From: an uncultured Anaerolineae bacterium
GTDB taxonomy: Bacteria; Chloroflexota; Anaerolineae; J036; Brachytrichaceae
Reading direction: 5' to 3'
Length of the DNA stretch: 56,109 bases
NCBI GenBank assembly: GCA_937927775.1
Contig: CALBEF010000010.1
Location: forward strand, 1-56,109
This document shows positions 7,835-16,503 of this stretch, in pieces. The first letter of the stretch is position 1, and every line of letters begins with the position of its first letter. Made by a program: the position numbers and the translations under genes. Below the pieces are notes generated by a model that saw only the letters and a list, made by a program, of their open reading frames with translations, made no database searches and was not told the DNA's origin.

Positions 7835-9607
7835 ATGGCTCAGTATCATCAGTTTGACGCGATTGTGGTCGGCGCCGGCGGAGCCGGCCTGATGGCCGCG
7901 CTCTACGCAAGCCGGTCTGTCAACACCGCCGTCATCAGCAAGCTCTACCCCACCCGCTCGCACACCGGCGCAGCCCAGGGCGGCATCAGCGCCGCGCTGG
8001 GCAACCTGGAGCCGGACAAGTGGGAATGGCACGCCTACGACACCGTGAAGGGCAGCGACTTCCTGGCCGATCAGGACGCAGTGGACATTCTGTGCCGGGA
8101 AGCCATCGACGCCGTGATCGACCTGGAGCACATGGGGCTGCCATTTGACCGCACGCCCGACGGCAAGATCTCGCAACGCCGGTTTGGCGGGCATACCAAC
8201 AACGAGACTAAAAAGCCGGTGATGCGCGCCTGCCACGCCGCCGACCGCACCGGCCACATGATCCTCCAAACGCTCTACCAGCAGTGCATCAAGAACAACG
8301 TCAAGTTCTTCGATGAGTTCCAGGTTATCGATGTGCTGGTGGAGAACAACGTGTGCAACGGTGTGGTCGCTGTGTGCCTGGCCACCGGCGAGACGCACGT
8401 GTTCCAGGCCAAAGCCACCATGATCGCCACCGGCGGCTTCGGCAAGATGTGGCGCATCAGCTCCAACGCGCATTCGCTCACCGGCGACCTGCCGGCGGCG
8501 CTGCTGCGGCGCGGGTTGCCGCTGCAGGATATGGAGTTCTACCAGTTCCATCCCACCGGCATCTACAAGATGGGCATCCTGCTGAGCGAGGCCGCGCGCG
8601 GCGAAGGCGCCGTCTTCATCAACAACAAGGGCGAGCGGTTCATGGAGCGTTACGCGCCGACCATGAAGGATCTGGCCTCGCGCGATGTGTGCAGCCGCAG
8701 CATCTATCAGGAAGTGCGCGCCGGCAACGGCATCGACGGCAAGGACTATGTCTACCTGGAGTTCCGACCTGAAGTGGTCAACCGCTACTTTCAGGCCGAT
8801 GGCAACCCCAGGCGCGTGGACGCCGCGTATATGGAAAAGCGCCTGCCGGACATCATCGACTTTGTGCGCGTGTACATGGGCATCGACCCTATCACCCAGC
8901 CGGTGCCCATCCAGCCCACAGCCCATTACGCGATGGGCGGCATCCCAACCGACCTGGACACGCGCGTGCTGGCTGACGAAAAGGGAACCATCGTCGAAGG
9001 CCTGTACGCTGCCGGCGAAGTGGCCTGCGTCAGCGTGCACGGGGCGAACCGGCTCGGCACCAACTCGCTGGTCGATCTGGTGGTGTACGGCAAGCGCGGC
9101 GGCATCAGGATGGCTGAATACGCAAAACAGGCCAGCCTGCGCCCGGTTAAGCAGGACGCCCACAAGATGGGCGAGGCCGTGTTGAGCGCCATCCGCGACA
9201 ACCCCGGCCGCGAACGGCCCTCCAGCCTGCGCAGAGACCTGCAAACACTGATGGACCAGGACGTGGGCGTGTTTCGCACGGGAGCCGGCCTGGAGGATGC
9301 CATCGACCGCATCAAGGCGCTGCAAGAGCGCTACAAGGATATCCATATCGACGACAAGGGCCTCCAGTTCAACACTGACTTGATGGAAGCCTGGGAGCTG
9401 GGCTGCCTGCTCGACCTGGCCGAGGTGACGGCCTTCTCGGCTCTGTCACGCACCGAGTCGCGCGGGGCGCACTACCGAGAAGACTTCCCCAACCGCGACG
9501 ACCAGAACTTCCTGAAGCATTCTGTGGTGTGGAAGAACGGCGGCCTGCGCGTGGCGTACAAGCCGGTGCGACTGGGCCGCTACGCCCCGACCGAGCGCAA
9601 GTATTAG
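7835..9607 (+). CDS. sdhA: succinate dehydrogenase flavoprotein subunit
   Basis: The catalytic subunit, 590 residues, oxidises succinate to fumarate on the inner face of the membrane and feeds the TCA cycle and quinone pool. FAD is bound by [13 protein letters not shown] near residue 11. His43 in [10 protein letters not shown] is the expected site of covalent flavin attachment. Active-site segments include the [10 protein letters not shown] region, the [11 protein letters not shown] loop and [11 protein letters not shown]. Length and motifs are complete. A GGATAGATAGGA ribosome site precedes the ATG. In place of sdhB, an SDR gene follows 10 bp later. Confidence 0.96.
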   Translation: MAQYHQFDAIVVGAGGAGLMAALYASRSVNTAVISKLYPTRSHTGAAQGGISAALGNLEPDKWEWHAYDTVKGSDFLADQDAVDILCREAIDAVIDLEHMGLPFDRTPDGKISQRRFGGHTNNETKKPVMRACHAADRTGHMILQTLYQQCIKNNVKFFDEFQVIDVLVENNVCNGVVAVCLATGETHVFQAKATMIATGGFGKMWRISSNAHSLTGDLPAALLRRGLPLQDMEFYQFHPTGIYKMGILLSEAARGEGAVFINNKGERFMERYAPTMKDLASRDVCSRSIYQEVRAGNGIDGKDYVYLEFRPEVVNRYFQADGNPRRVDAAYMEKRLPDIIDFVRVYMGIDPITQPVPIQPTAHYAMGGIPTDLDTRVLADEKGTIVEGLYAAGEVACVSVHGANRLGTNSLVDLVVYGKRGGIRMAEYAKQASLRPVKQDAHKMGEAVLSAIRDNPGRERPSSLRRDLQTLMDQDVGVFRTGAGLEDAIDRIKALQERYKDIHIDDKGLQFNTDLMEAWELGCLLDLAEVTAFSALSRTESRGAHYREDFPNRDDQNFLKHSVVWKNGGLRVAYKPVRLGRYAPTERKY

Positions 9608-9617
9608 ACGCAGGAAG

Positions 9618-10508
9618 ATGCGCGCGCACATGCGAAGCTGGGCAACAGGCGTCGGCGTCGGGGCGGTGGTTTGGGCGAGCCTCGCGTTGCGGCGCAGCCG
9701 CGCAGAGGGGACATATCGCCCCGCCGCCGGCGAGACGTGGGCGGCCATCACCGGCGCGTCATCCGGCATCGGCGCAGCCTTTGCCCGGCGGCTGGCCGCC
9801 GATCGTTATCACCTGCTGCTCATCGCGCGCCGGCGCGAACGACTGGAACAGATCGCCGCTGAATTGAGCCGGCAACACAGCGTCCAGATCGAGACCCTGC
9901 CCGCCGACCTCGCCTGCGACACAGACATCGCGCGCGCGGCGCAACGGATCGGCGAACTGGATCGCCTGGCGTTGCTGGTGAACAACGCCGGCTTCGGCAC
10001 GGTGGGCGCATTCGCCGGCATGACTGCAACCATCCAGACCGATATGATCCGCCTGCACGCCGAAGCGCCGGCGCGACTGACGCGCGCCGCGCTGCCGGCC
10101 ATGCTGGCGCGCAGACAGGGCGCGATCATCAACGTCGCATCCACAGCGGCTTTCTTCGCCCTGCCCGGCAACGCAGCCTACTGCGCCACCAAGCGCTTTC
10201 TGGTCACGTTCAGCGAGGCGCTCAGCGTGGAAGTGGCCGGCCAGGGTGTGGCGATACAGGCGCTGTGTCCGGGGTTCACGCGCACCGAGTTTCACGCAAC
10301 GGAACAGTTCAGCTCAAGCGGCAAGCGCCTGCCGCAAACGCCGGCGTTCCTGTGGATGACGCCGGAAGAAGTGGTGACGTGTTCGCTGCGCGCGCTGGGG
10401 CGCAAAGTGATTTGCATTCCTGGCGCGGTCAACCGGCTGATTGCAAGGTTGCCGGCGTTCATTCCATCCGGCATGATCGGGCGCGCAGCAAACGCATTTG
10501 CGGTGTAG
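9618..10508 (+). CDS. SDR-family oxidoreductase inserted in the sdh operon
   Basis: A classical short-chain dehydrogenase of 296 residues. It has the nucleotide-binding motif TGASSGIGAAFA, NNAGFGTVG, a catalytic Ser in NVASTA and YCATKRF with the Tyr and Lys of the active site. A hydrophobic stretch near residues 8-25 could anchor it to the membrane. It starts 10 bp after sdhA and ends 29 bp before sdhB, so it splits the usual sdhAB pair and must be co-transcribed with them. The exact start is uncertain (ATG at 9618 or 9630). The substrate cannot be told from sequence. Confidence 0.85.
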   Translation: MRAHMRSWATGVGVGAVVWASLALRRSRAEGTYRPAAGETWAAITGASSGIGAAFARRLAADRYHLLLIARRRERLEQIAAELSRQHSVQIETLPADLACDTDIARAAQRIGELDRLALLVNNAGFGTVGAFAGMTATIQTDMIRLHAEAPARLTRAALPAMLARRQGAIINVASTAAFFALPGNAAYCATKRFLVTFSEALSVEVAGQGVAIQALCPGFTRTEFHATEQFSSSGKRLPQTPAFLWMTPEEVVTCSLRALGRKVICIPGAVNRLIARLPAFIPSGMIGRAANAFAV

Positions 10509-10537
10509 TTCTACGACAAAGCACAAACAGGAAAACC

Positions 10538-11248
10538 ATGATCAAAGTTCATTTGAAAATCAAGCGTTTCAACCCTGAGAAGGACAAAAAGCCCTGGTGG
10601 GGCGAGTATGATGTCGAAGTCGAGCCGACTGATCGCGTGCTCGACGCGCTTCATGAAGTGAAGTGGAACATCGACGGCACGCTTGCGCTGCGGCGCAGTT
10701 GCGCGCACGGCGTGTGCGGCAGTGATGCCATGCGCATCAACGGCCGCAACCGGCTGGCCTGCCATCGGCTGATCCGTGATGAGATTCAGAATGGGCAGAT
10801 CACTATAGAGCCGCTGCTGGGCCTGCGCGTGATCAAAGACCTGATCGTGGATATGGAGCCGTTCTTTGCGCACTACCGGTCGATCATGCCGTATCTGGTG
10901 AATGACACTGACCCCGGCCCGCGCGAGCGGCTGCAATCGCCGGAGGATCGGGCGCGCTTCGACGACACAACCAAGTGCATCCTGTGCGCGGCGTGCACTA
11001 CGAGCTGCCCGTCGTTCTGGGCGCGCGGCGAGTACGTCGGGCCGGCGGCCATCGTGCAGGCCCACCGCTTCATCTTCGACTCGCGCGATCAGGGCGCCGC
11101 CGAACGCCTCGAAGTGCTGGGCGACTCGAACGGCGTGTGGCGCTGCCGCACCGTGTTCAACTGCACCGAGGCGTGTCCGCGCGGCATCGAGGTGACCAAA
11201 GCCATCGGCGAAGTCAAGCAGGCCATCGCCAGCGGCAAGGTCAGGTAG
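10538..11248 (+). CDS. sdhB: succinate dehydrogenase iron-sulfur subunit
   Basis: Passes electrons from the SdhA flavin through three Fe-S clusters to quinone. The 236-residue protein has the [2Fe-2S] set in SCAHGVCGSDAM and LAC (the third ligand is Asp, as in E. coli SdhB), the [4Fe-4S] motif CILCAACTTSCP, and the [3Fe-4S] set CRTVFNCTEACPRG. The ATG at 10538 has a weak AGGAA site; the much longer upstream reading frame is an overlap with the SDR gene. The gene is convergent with the second anchor pair. Confidence 0.95.
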   Translation: MIKVHLKIKRFNPEKDKKPWWGEYDVEVEPTDRVLDALHEVKWNIDGTLALRRSCAHGVCGSDAMRINGRNRLACHRLIRDEIQNGQITIEPLLGLRVIKDLIVDMEPFFAHYRSIMPYLVNDTDPGPRERLQSPEDRARFDDTTKCILCAACTTSCPSFWARGEYVGPAAIVQAHRFIFDSRDQGAAERLEVLGDSNGVWRCRTVFNCTEACPRGIEVTKAIGEVKQAIASGKVR

Positions 11249-11270
11249 CGCAAACGCCTGCCGCGCAATC

Positions 11271-11318
11271 CAAAACAAAATCCGGCGGCTGGTTCGATGC
11301 ACTCGCCGACCGCCGGAT
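11271..11318 (-). terminator. rho-independent terminator after the second sdhC/D pair
   Basis: On the minus strand a perfect 9-bp stem (ATCCGGCGG pairing across a 21-nt loop) is followed by TTTTGTTTTGG. It lies between the convergent ends of sdhB and the sdhD-like gene and is oriented to stop the latter. Confidence 0.6.
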
Positions 11319-11362
11319 GAGAAATCTCCGCCTTCGCCGCGCAAGCGACAAGCGCGGCAGCA

Positions 11363-11785
11363 TCAATCGGCCAGCACAACAGCGATCGCGATCGCCATCA
11401 CCGCAAGCCAGAAAACGAACAGGACGGCGCGAATGGCCGGCTGAATGCGCGGGCCGCGAAAATGATCTTCGAGCACAGCGCGCAGGCCGTTGATGCCATG
11501 CGTGGCGCCGAAGACAACGATCAGGATTTGCAGGGTTTGCCAGAACAGCCCGCTCCAGCCGACGGCAACATCCGGGATGTTGCTGTTCACCACATGATTA
11601 GGATTCGGGAAAAACGTCCAGCGCAGCAGAGTCGGAAGATCCATCTGCGTGCGGGCGCCCATGAGCATTGCGCCGAAGAAGCCGACCAGGGCAATGACAA
11701 CAATGGCCGCGCCGGACACACGCGTAAACACCCACATCGCCATATCAAGGGTGATCCGGGGCCGCCTGGGGTGAGTTGAGCGCAT
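11363..11785 (-). CDS. second sdhD-like membrane anchor
   Basis: A 140-residue protein with three hydrophobic segments that resembles the sdhD product 4 kb away. It has the same N-terminal basic region, MWVFTRVSG against MWLFMRFSG, and THGINGLRAVLEDHF against LHGLNGLRQVAYDYL. It lacks the His residues that the first copy has in LSHFGFQH; the same place reads LVGFFGAM. The ATG at 11785 has a GGGAGGA site. It forms a two-gene unit with the sdhC-like gene upstream. No further catalytic subunits are nearby, so it either serves the same SdhAB or another partner. Confidence 0.8.
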   Translation of the reverse strand: MRSTHPRRPRITLDMAMWVFTRVSGAAIVVIALVGFFGAMLMGARTQMDLPTLLRWTFFPNPNHVVNSNIPDVAVGWSGLFWQTLQILIVVFGATHGINGLRAVLEDHFRGPRIQPAIRAVLFVFWLAVMAIAIAVVLAD

Positions 11786-11802
11786 GAATCCTCCCGCGTG
11801 GA

Positions 11803-12186
11803 CTACTCGCCGGACATCGCGCGCAGAACAATCAACAGAACAGCAAGCGCATAGATCGGAGCAAAAGTCAACCACTGAAGCCAGAGCGCCTCGTGCTGAA
11901 AGCGCATCAGGGAGGGCCGGGCATCCAGAATAATGACGCGCACGCCGTTCAAGGCGTGATAGATCACGCAGAAATACATCACGAGTTGGAATGCGGGCGA
12001 TTCATACACAGCGTTGATAGCCATGCCCGCGCCGCTGCCGAAACGCTGGGTCAGAAAAGACGCCGCGATGTGCGCCACAACAAAAAGCACCATGCCCACG
12101 CCGGTGACACGGTGCAACAACCACGACCACATCGGGTTGCCGCCGCGATAGCGCGCGCCCTGCGCGATAACTTTGAGATTCTGCAT
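11803..12186 (-). CDS. second sdhC-like cytochrome b556 subunit
   Basis: A 127-residue complex II-type anchor with three hydrophobic segments. SWLLHRVTGVGMVLF, VVAHIAAS and IYHALNGVRVIILD match the sdhC signatures HR.SG, LH..G and H..NG.R. It therefore keeps both candidate haem-ligand His residues. It is the first gene of a minus-strand pair and is divergent from qcrA across a 200-bp gap holding an inverted repeat. Whether it replaces or alternates with the sdhC at 6937 is open. Confidence 0.85.
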   Translation of the reverse strand: MQNLKVIAQGARYRGGNPMWSWLLHRVTGVGMVLFVVAHIAASFLTQRFGSGAGMAINAVYESPAFQLVMYFCVIYHALNGVRVIILDARPSLMRFQHEALWLQWLTFAPIYALAVLLIVLRAMSGE

Positions 12187-12261
12187 CGCCCGAAAGCTCC
12201 TGTTCGACGCCGTGTGTTCGATTTGTGGGGCTGATTATTCGGATGCGCAGCCGGCCGAAAA

Positions 12262-12280
12262 GTGACATTTGTCCTGTCAC
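12262..12280. promoter_or_regulatory. inverted repeat GTGACA-N7-TGTCAC, possible operator
   Basis: A perfect 6-bp dyad in the divergent gap between the sdhC-like gene and qcrA. Its left half extends to GTGACATTTG, a 10-mer that recurs at 21174-21183 in front of the oxidase operon. It is centred about 43 bp upstream of the expected transcription start of the minus gene (AATAAT at 12239-12234) and about 63 bp upstream of that of qcrA. These spacings suit a CRP/FNR-type activator, but the regulator is not identified. Confidence 0.4.
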
Positions 12281-12321
12281 AAGCGCGCCGAATGTCTCTA
12301 TTCGAGTTCGACCCGGCTTCA

Positions 12322-12327
12322 TAGAAT
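12322..12327 (+). promoter_or_regulatory. -10-like hexamer of the qcr operon
   Basis: TAGAAT 59 nt before the qcrA ATG, which has its own AGGAGG site. This is a normal leadered arrangement, unlike the leaderless genes in this window. No clear -35 box is seen. Confidence 0.4.
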
Positions 12328-12386
12328 GCGCGTTGCGGCAGGAACCCTGACCGGTTTCGACGCATCTAAAGGCACAGGAGGCGCGC

Positions 12387-12875
12387 ATGTCTGAGTCGGA
12401 CGCAGTCAACGCCAGCCGGCGCAGGTTCGTGGCAACCACAGCCGCCGCTGTAGGCGCCGTGATGGGCGCGGCAGTTGGCGTGCCGGCCCTGGGTTACCTC
12501 GCTTCGCCGGCGCTCGAAGCTGGCGGCTCGGACGCCTGGGTGCCGCTGGGCAACCTCGAATCCTTCTCCACACAGCAGCCTACCCCCTTCAGCTTCACCC
12601 GCTCGAAAACAAGCGGCTGGCGCAAATCCACCAGGAGCTACACCGTCTACGTGATCCGAAACGCCGACGGTGTCAGAGTGTTGTCCAGCCGTTGCACGCA
12701 TCTGAGCTGCCGCGTCACCTGGCATGAGGAACAAAACGCTTTCACCTGCCCATGCCACGACGCGCAATTCGGCCCGCAGGGCGAAGTGCTGTATGGCCCG
12801 CCGCCCAAGCCGCTTGAAGAGTACGAAACCAAAATCGAAGATGGCGCGCTCCTTATTCGGGTTGTGGAGGCATAG
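12387..12875 (+). CDS. qcrA: Rieske iron-sulfur protein of the quinol:cytochrome c reductase
   Basis: Takes one electron from quinol at the outer site of the bc complex and delivers it to cytochrome c. The 162-residue protein has an N-terminal SRRRF twin-arginine-like motif and a hydrophobic anchor (residues 15-40). The [2Fe-2S] binding boxes are CTHLSC (Cys103, His105, Cys108) and CPCHDA (Cys121, Cys123, His124), giving two Cys and two His ligands plus the disulfide pair. An AGGAGG site precedes the ATG. qcrB follows after 3 bp. Confidence 0.94.
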   Translation: MSESDAVNASRRRFVATTAAAVGAVMGAAVGVPALGYLASPALEAGGSDAWVPLGNLESFSTQQPTPFSFTRSKTSGWRKSTRSYTVYVIRNADGVRVLSSRCTHLSCRVTWHEEQNAFTCPCHDAQFGPQGEVLYGPPPKPLEEYETKIEDGALLIRVVEA

Positions 12876-12878
12876 CGC

Positions 12879-13538
12879 ATGGCATCCAAATTGATCGGCT
12901 GGCTCGATGAGCGCACCGGCATCGTCGGCGTGTACAAAACAGTCTTCGACCGCAAGATTCCCAGAGTCAACTGGTGGTTTACGCTGGGCAGCGCCAGCCT
13001 GTTCCTGTTCAGCATCCAGGTGGTCACAGGCATCCTGTTGACGGTTTACTACGTGCCCTCGCCTGAGCACGCCTACGACAGCGTGCAGTACATCATGACC
13101 GGCGTTCAATTCGGCTGGTTGATTCGCGGCGTTCATCACTGGGCGGCCAGCCTGATGGTACTGACCGTTTTTCTCCATATGTTGCGCGTCTTCTTCTACG
13201 GGGCATATAAGTACCCGCGCGAGATCACCTGGGTCACGGGCGTAGTGTTGCTGCTGGCGACGCTGGGCATGGGCTTCACCGGCTATCTGCTGCCATGGAA
13301 CCAGAAAGCCTACTGGGCAACGACCGTGGGCACATCCATCGCCGGCACCGTGCCCGGCATTGGCGACTTCATCCTGCGCGCGCTGCGCGGGGGCGCTGAT
13401 TTGAGCGCCATGACGTTGACCCGCTTCTTCGCCGCGCACGTGTGGATGCTGCCGCTCGTCATTCTCGCCGTCATCAGCGTTCATCTGTACCTCGTGATCC
13501 GCAACGGCATCTCAGCGGCGCCGAAGGATGACGAGTAA
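12879..13538 (+). CDS. qcrB: cytochrome b, N-terminal (b6-type) subunit
   Basis: The haem b subunit of the reductase, 219 residues with four membrane segments, as in split cytochrome b6 or Bacillus QcrB. Haem ligands are probably His86 (GVHHWAAS), His100 (FLHMLRVF), His187 (FAAHVWML) and His202 (VHLYLV). The GYLLPWNQ motif marks the quinol site. It lies 3 bp after qcrA, and its last codons overlap the first possible start of the next gene, so translation is probably coupled. Confidence 0.95.
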   Translation: MASKLIGWLDERTGIVGVYKTVFDRKIPRVNWWFTLGSASLFLFSIQVVTGILLTVYYVPSPEHAYDSVQYIMTGVQFGWLIRGVHHWAASLMVLTVFLHMLRVFFYGAYKYPREITWVTGVVLLLATLGMGFTGYLLPWNQKAYWATTVGTSIAGTVPGIGDFILRALRGGADLSAMTLTRFFAAHVWMLPLVILAVISVHLYLVIRNGISAAPKDDE

Positions 13539-14739
13539 GTTTCAGACAGGGCAGGCGCCGCAGACAAACATCCCGCGCAAGAGGGATCCCGGAACCAGAG
13601 CCATGAACGAAGAACAAAAGCGCGATTACCAGGAAAAGTACCGGATCGCCAAACTGCGCGGCGAGAAGTTTTTCCCCGACACAATTTACAAGGATGTGCT
13701 CGTTTCGTTCGCCCTGTTCCTGTTGCTGATCGGCCTGGCCACATTTGTGGGCGTGGCGCCGGAACCAAAGGCCGACCCCAGCGACACCAGCTACATCCCA
13801 CGGCCGGAGTGGTACTTCCTGTTTCTGTTTGAGCTGCTCAAGTTTTTCCCCGGCAGCCTGGAATGGGTCGGCACAGCCGTTCTGCCGGGATTGGCCGTGG
13901 CGCTGCTGTTCCTGTTGCCGTTCATCGACCGCAATCCCAGGCGACACTGGAAGAACCGCAAGTTCGCCGCCGGCCTGATGAGTGTCATCGTGATCGGCAT
14001 GGTGGCGTTGACAATTCGGGCCGTTGTGACCACGCCGCCGCAGGCCGAAGCAACCGTGGCCGGCACGCTGGCCGAGCGCATTGTGGCCGGCCAGGACCTG
14101 TACGCTGTGCACTGCGTCGAATGCCACGGCGCCGAAGGCGAAGGCGGCAGGATCGAGGGGGTGCAGGGCCTGGAGGGCGTGACGCTCAAACCGATCAACA
14201 GCCAGGATGAAATGCACACGCGCTCCGATGAAACGCTGTATGCGATCATCGAAATAGGCCAGCAAACGCTGGGCATGCCGCCCTTTGGCAGGGCCTACGG
14301 CGGCGAACTGTCTCCCGGCGAAATCGAGTCTATCGTCGCTTTCATGCGCTACACCTGGGACGACCGGGCCGAAATGCCCAGGGCAGCCGAGCAAGCCTCG
14401 ACCCTGCCTGTTCTCAAACCCGGCGAGACGCCCGATTACGCGACTCACATCGAGCCGATCGTGAAGCGGTACTGTGTTTCATGCCACCGGCCGGGCAAGG
14501 CAAACAACAACTACCTGATGCGCACTTACGACGAAGTGATGAACAGCGGCGATCACAAGCCCAACATCATTCCGGGGGACTTGCGATCGAACCTTGTTCG
14601 CATGGTGCGGTGGGAAAAAATCGAAGCCGGCGGGCCAATGCCGCCCAGCAGGCCGCTTAAGCCGGAATTGATCGAGATGATCGAACAGTGGGTGCTGGCC
14701 GGCGCCCCGGAGAAAGCCGGCGCGCCGGCCACAAAATAA
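13528..14739 (+). CDS. qcrC: cytochrome b subunit IV fused to a di-haem cytochrome c
   Basis: Combines the C-terminal part of cytochrome b with the electron-accepting cytochrome c. Residues 50-170 hold three membrane segments and the quinol-site motif PRPEWYF (91-97). Two c-type domains follow: CVECH at 196-200 with Met250 in TLGMPPFG as a likely sixth ligand, and CVSCH at 316-320 with a later GGPMPP. Bacillus QcrC has the same fusion but one haem c, so this protein carries an extra domain. The start is uncertain: ATG 13528 overlaps qcrB; ATG 13603 begins MNEEQKRDY. Confidence 0.92.
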   Translation: MTSKFQTGQAPQTNIPRKRDPGTRAMNEEQKRDYQEKYRIAKLRGEKFFPDTIYKDVLVSFALFLLLIGLATFVGVAPEPKADPSDTSYIPRPEWYFLFLFELLKFFPGSLEWVGTAVLPGLAVALLFLLPFIDRNPRRHWKNRKFAAGLMSVIVIGMVALTIRAVVTTPPQAEATVAGTLAERIVAGQDLYAVHCVECHGAEGEGGRIEGVQGLEGVTLKPINSQDEMHTRSDETLYAIIEIGQQTLGMPPFGRAYGGELSPGEIESIVAFMRYTWDDRAEMPRAAEQASTLPVLKPGETPDYATHIEPIVKRYCVSCHRPGKANNNYLMRTYDEVMNSGDHKPNIIPGDLRSNLVRMVRWEKIEAGGPMPPSRPLKPELIEMIEQWVLAGAPEKAGAPATK

Positions 14740-14744
14740 CGCCC

Positions 14745-16463
14745 CTAATAGCGCGACTTGGATTTGGGGCGTTTCGGCGTCGCCGGCGGCGGTTCATGCA
14801 CCCACCGCCCGTCCACGTAGTGCATCTCCTGGCCGCAATCCGGGCAGCGCGGCGTGCCGTCCGCGTCGTAGACTACGTCATCGTAGTCATCTTCGCCTTC
14901 CTCATCCTCGTCCTCGTCCTCATTGAGGCCGAAGTCATCCCACGCCTCATCGAGCGCCTGAAGCTCCGCGCGCGACTGCCAATCGTACGGCAACACATCC
15001 TCGATGACGCCGTATTCGGGAATATTCACCGCGCGCTGATCCTTGTTGACGTAGAACGTGACGCCGAGTTCCTGTAGCGCGTCCAGCAATTCCCGGGCGT
15101 CTTCGTCATCAACCGCCGGGTCGCGCAGGGCAGCCACAATCAGAGGCACCGCGCGCGCGTCGTGCAACAGGGCCAGCGGCAGCGCATAGTGGCGTTTGCC
15201 CTCCGCCCATGTTGCGCGCTCAAACGCGCCGACCAGATACTGATAGACCTCCTCATTGCCACGGCCGGCCGCGCCGAGCACGCGCAATATTTCCAGGCGC
15301 GCATACTCGTCTTCCGAGTAGCGGATAAAATCAAAGCACTGTTGCAGCACCGGCGCGCCAATGCGCTGAAGCGCCACAATTGCGCGGTCCGGCAAATCCG
15401 CGATCAGGTCATCTCCCGTATAGCCAACGGCAATATCGATCAGAGCGCGAATGACGCCGGGCGTCCCATAGCGCAGGATGCCCATAACGTCCACTGCAAG
15501 CCCCAGCGTTTCCCCGGTTTCATCCGCCTCGTCATCCTCGTCCGCCTCATCGCCGGCATTCCAGATCTGGCCAGGCGAAGTGAGGATATCGGCGCTTGCG
15601 ACAATCCGGGCAGCCAGATCAGCGGTCAGCGCGTATTGATCGCCCATGGCGCGGATTTCGTCGTCGCTGAGCGGCTCATTGCGCTCGGCAAGCTCCAGCC
15701 ATATGTCGGCGATGCGCTCTGCCTCGGCGGCGCTCTGCGGCAGTTCACGCTCATCATCGCTTTTGGAAAAGCGATCGTCAGACAGAAGCGTGATGCGTTC
15801 GGCTGCGCGGGCGCGCTCCTCTGCCGCCGGCCCCAGTGGCCGCAGCGGCTCGTATGTTTCCGCCATCGTCAACAGAGAGAACGCCCAGTGCTGAAACTTC
15901 GAGTCGCCTTCACGAAACCAGCCCGGCCACGCCGGCGCGCCGCGCAGCATGGCAACCCCGGCCCGGCTCACCGCATCCAGCGCCGCCGCGCGATCAGTCT
16001 TCAGCGATCGCGCCTGACTCAGCAGGGCATTGGCATCGGCGGGATGATCGTAGTCGCCTCGGACATAGCGGGCGAAGACCTGTTCAAACAGGTCTGCCGC
16101 TTCGGGCAACGCGCGCGCAATGATGCGGGCGGAATCGCGATACAGGGCGCGCAACTTGCGCGAAAGCCCGGCGGGCGGCTTTTCAAAACGAACGCGGCGC
16201 GCCTGGCGGGCGATGTCCGCAATGGCCGCCAGGGCATCGCTTTCGTCAAGCTCAAGAGAGGCGCACAACATCGCGTTTGCGAGGGCGATTTGTAAAGGCG
16301 CAACGTAAGCCGGCGCTGAGACAGCCGGGGAAATTCCAGCTTCAATGTCGCGTTGCAGATGCTCTTGCCAGCCGGCGGCGCTCGCATAGCGCGTGAATCG
16401 CTCCATCCATTCCTGCCAGCTTCGACGGGGAGGCAAAGCTGTGATGGTAGTGGTGTTTGTCAT
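14745..16463 (-). CDS. unrecognised HEAT-like protein with acidic tracts and C-terminal CxxC motif
   Basis: I do not recognise this 572-residue protein. It has no signal peptide or membrane segment. It is mostly alpha-helical, and residues ~310-480 look like HEAT-type repeats (for example RYGTPGVIRALIDIAVG, ARLEILRVLGAAGRG and HDARAVPLIVAALRDPAVDD). Acidic runs occur near residue 300 and at 514-535. The C-terminus has CPDCGQEMHYVDGRWVHEP, half a zinc-ribbon, then a basic tail. A TAGAAT hexamer ends 7 nt before the ATG and no ribosome site is visible. It is convergent with qcrC (5 bp apart) and lies next to the copper-chaperone genes. A scaffold role is only a guess. Confidence 0.75.
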   Translation of the reverse strand: MTNTTTITALPPRRSWQEWMERFTRYASAAGWQEHLQRDIEAGISPAVSAPAYVAPLQIALANAMLCASLELDESDALAAIADIARQARRVRFEKPPAGLSRKLRALYRDSARIIARALPEAADLFEQVFARYVRGDYDHPADANALLSQARSLKTDRAAALDAVSRAGVAMLRGAPAWPGWFREGDSKFQHWAFSLLTMAETYEPLRPLGPAAEERARAAERITLLSDDRFSKSDDERELPQSAAEAERIADIWLELAERNEPLSDDEIRAMGDQYALTADLAARIVASADILTSPGQIWNAGDEADEDDEADETGETLGLAVDVMGILRYGTPGVIRALIDIAVGYTGDDLIADLPDRAIVALQRIGAPVLQQCFDFIRYSEDEYARLEILRVLGAAGRGNEEVYQYLVGAFERATWAEGKRHYALPLALLHDARAVPLIVAALRDPAVDDEDARELLDALQELGVTFYVNKDQRAVNIPEYGVIEDVLPYDWQSRAELQALDEAWDDFGLNEDEDEDEEGEDDYDDVVYDADGTPRCPDCGQEMHYVDGRWVHEPPPATPKRPKSKSRY

Positions 16464-16470
16464 GCTTCAG

Positions 16471-16476
16471 ATTCTA
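16471..16476 (-). promoter_or_regulatory. -10-like hexamer of the HEAT-like protein (leaderless type)
   Basis: TAGAAT on the minus strand ending 7 nt before the ATG at 16463; no Shine-Dalgarno sequence. Confidence 0.5.
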
Positions 16477-16503
16477 AACGATGCCCCTGAGTCGCCAACT
16501 CGC

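Noticed and set aside
7475-9346. 623-codon open frame on the minus strand across sdhA
   Set aside because: Antisense shadow of sdhA with a composition skewed to His, Gln, Ala and Val and no domain motif.
10685-10750. Missing third Cys in the [2Fe-2S] motif of SdhB (Asp instead)
   Set aside because: E. coli SdhB also has Asp at this place, so it is a known variant.
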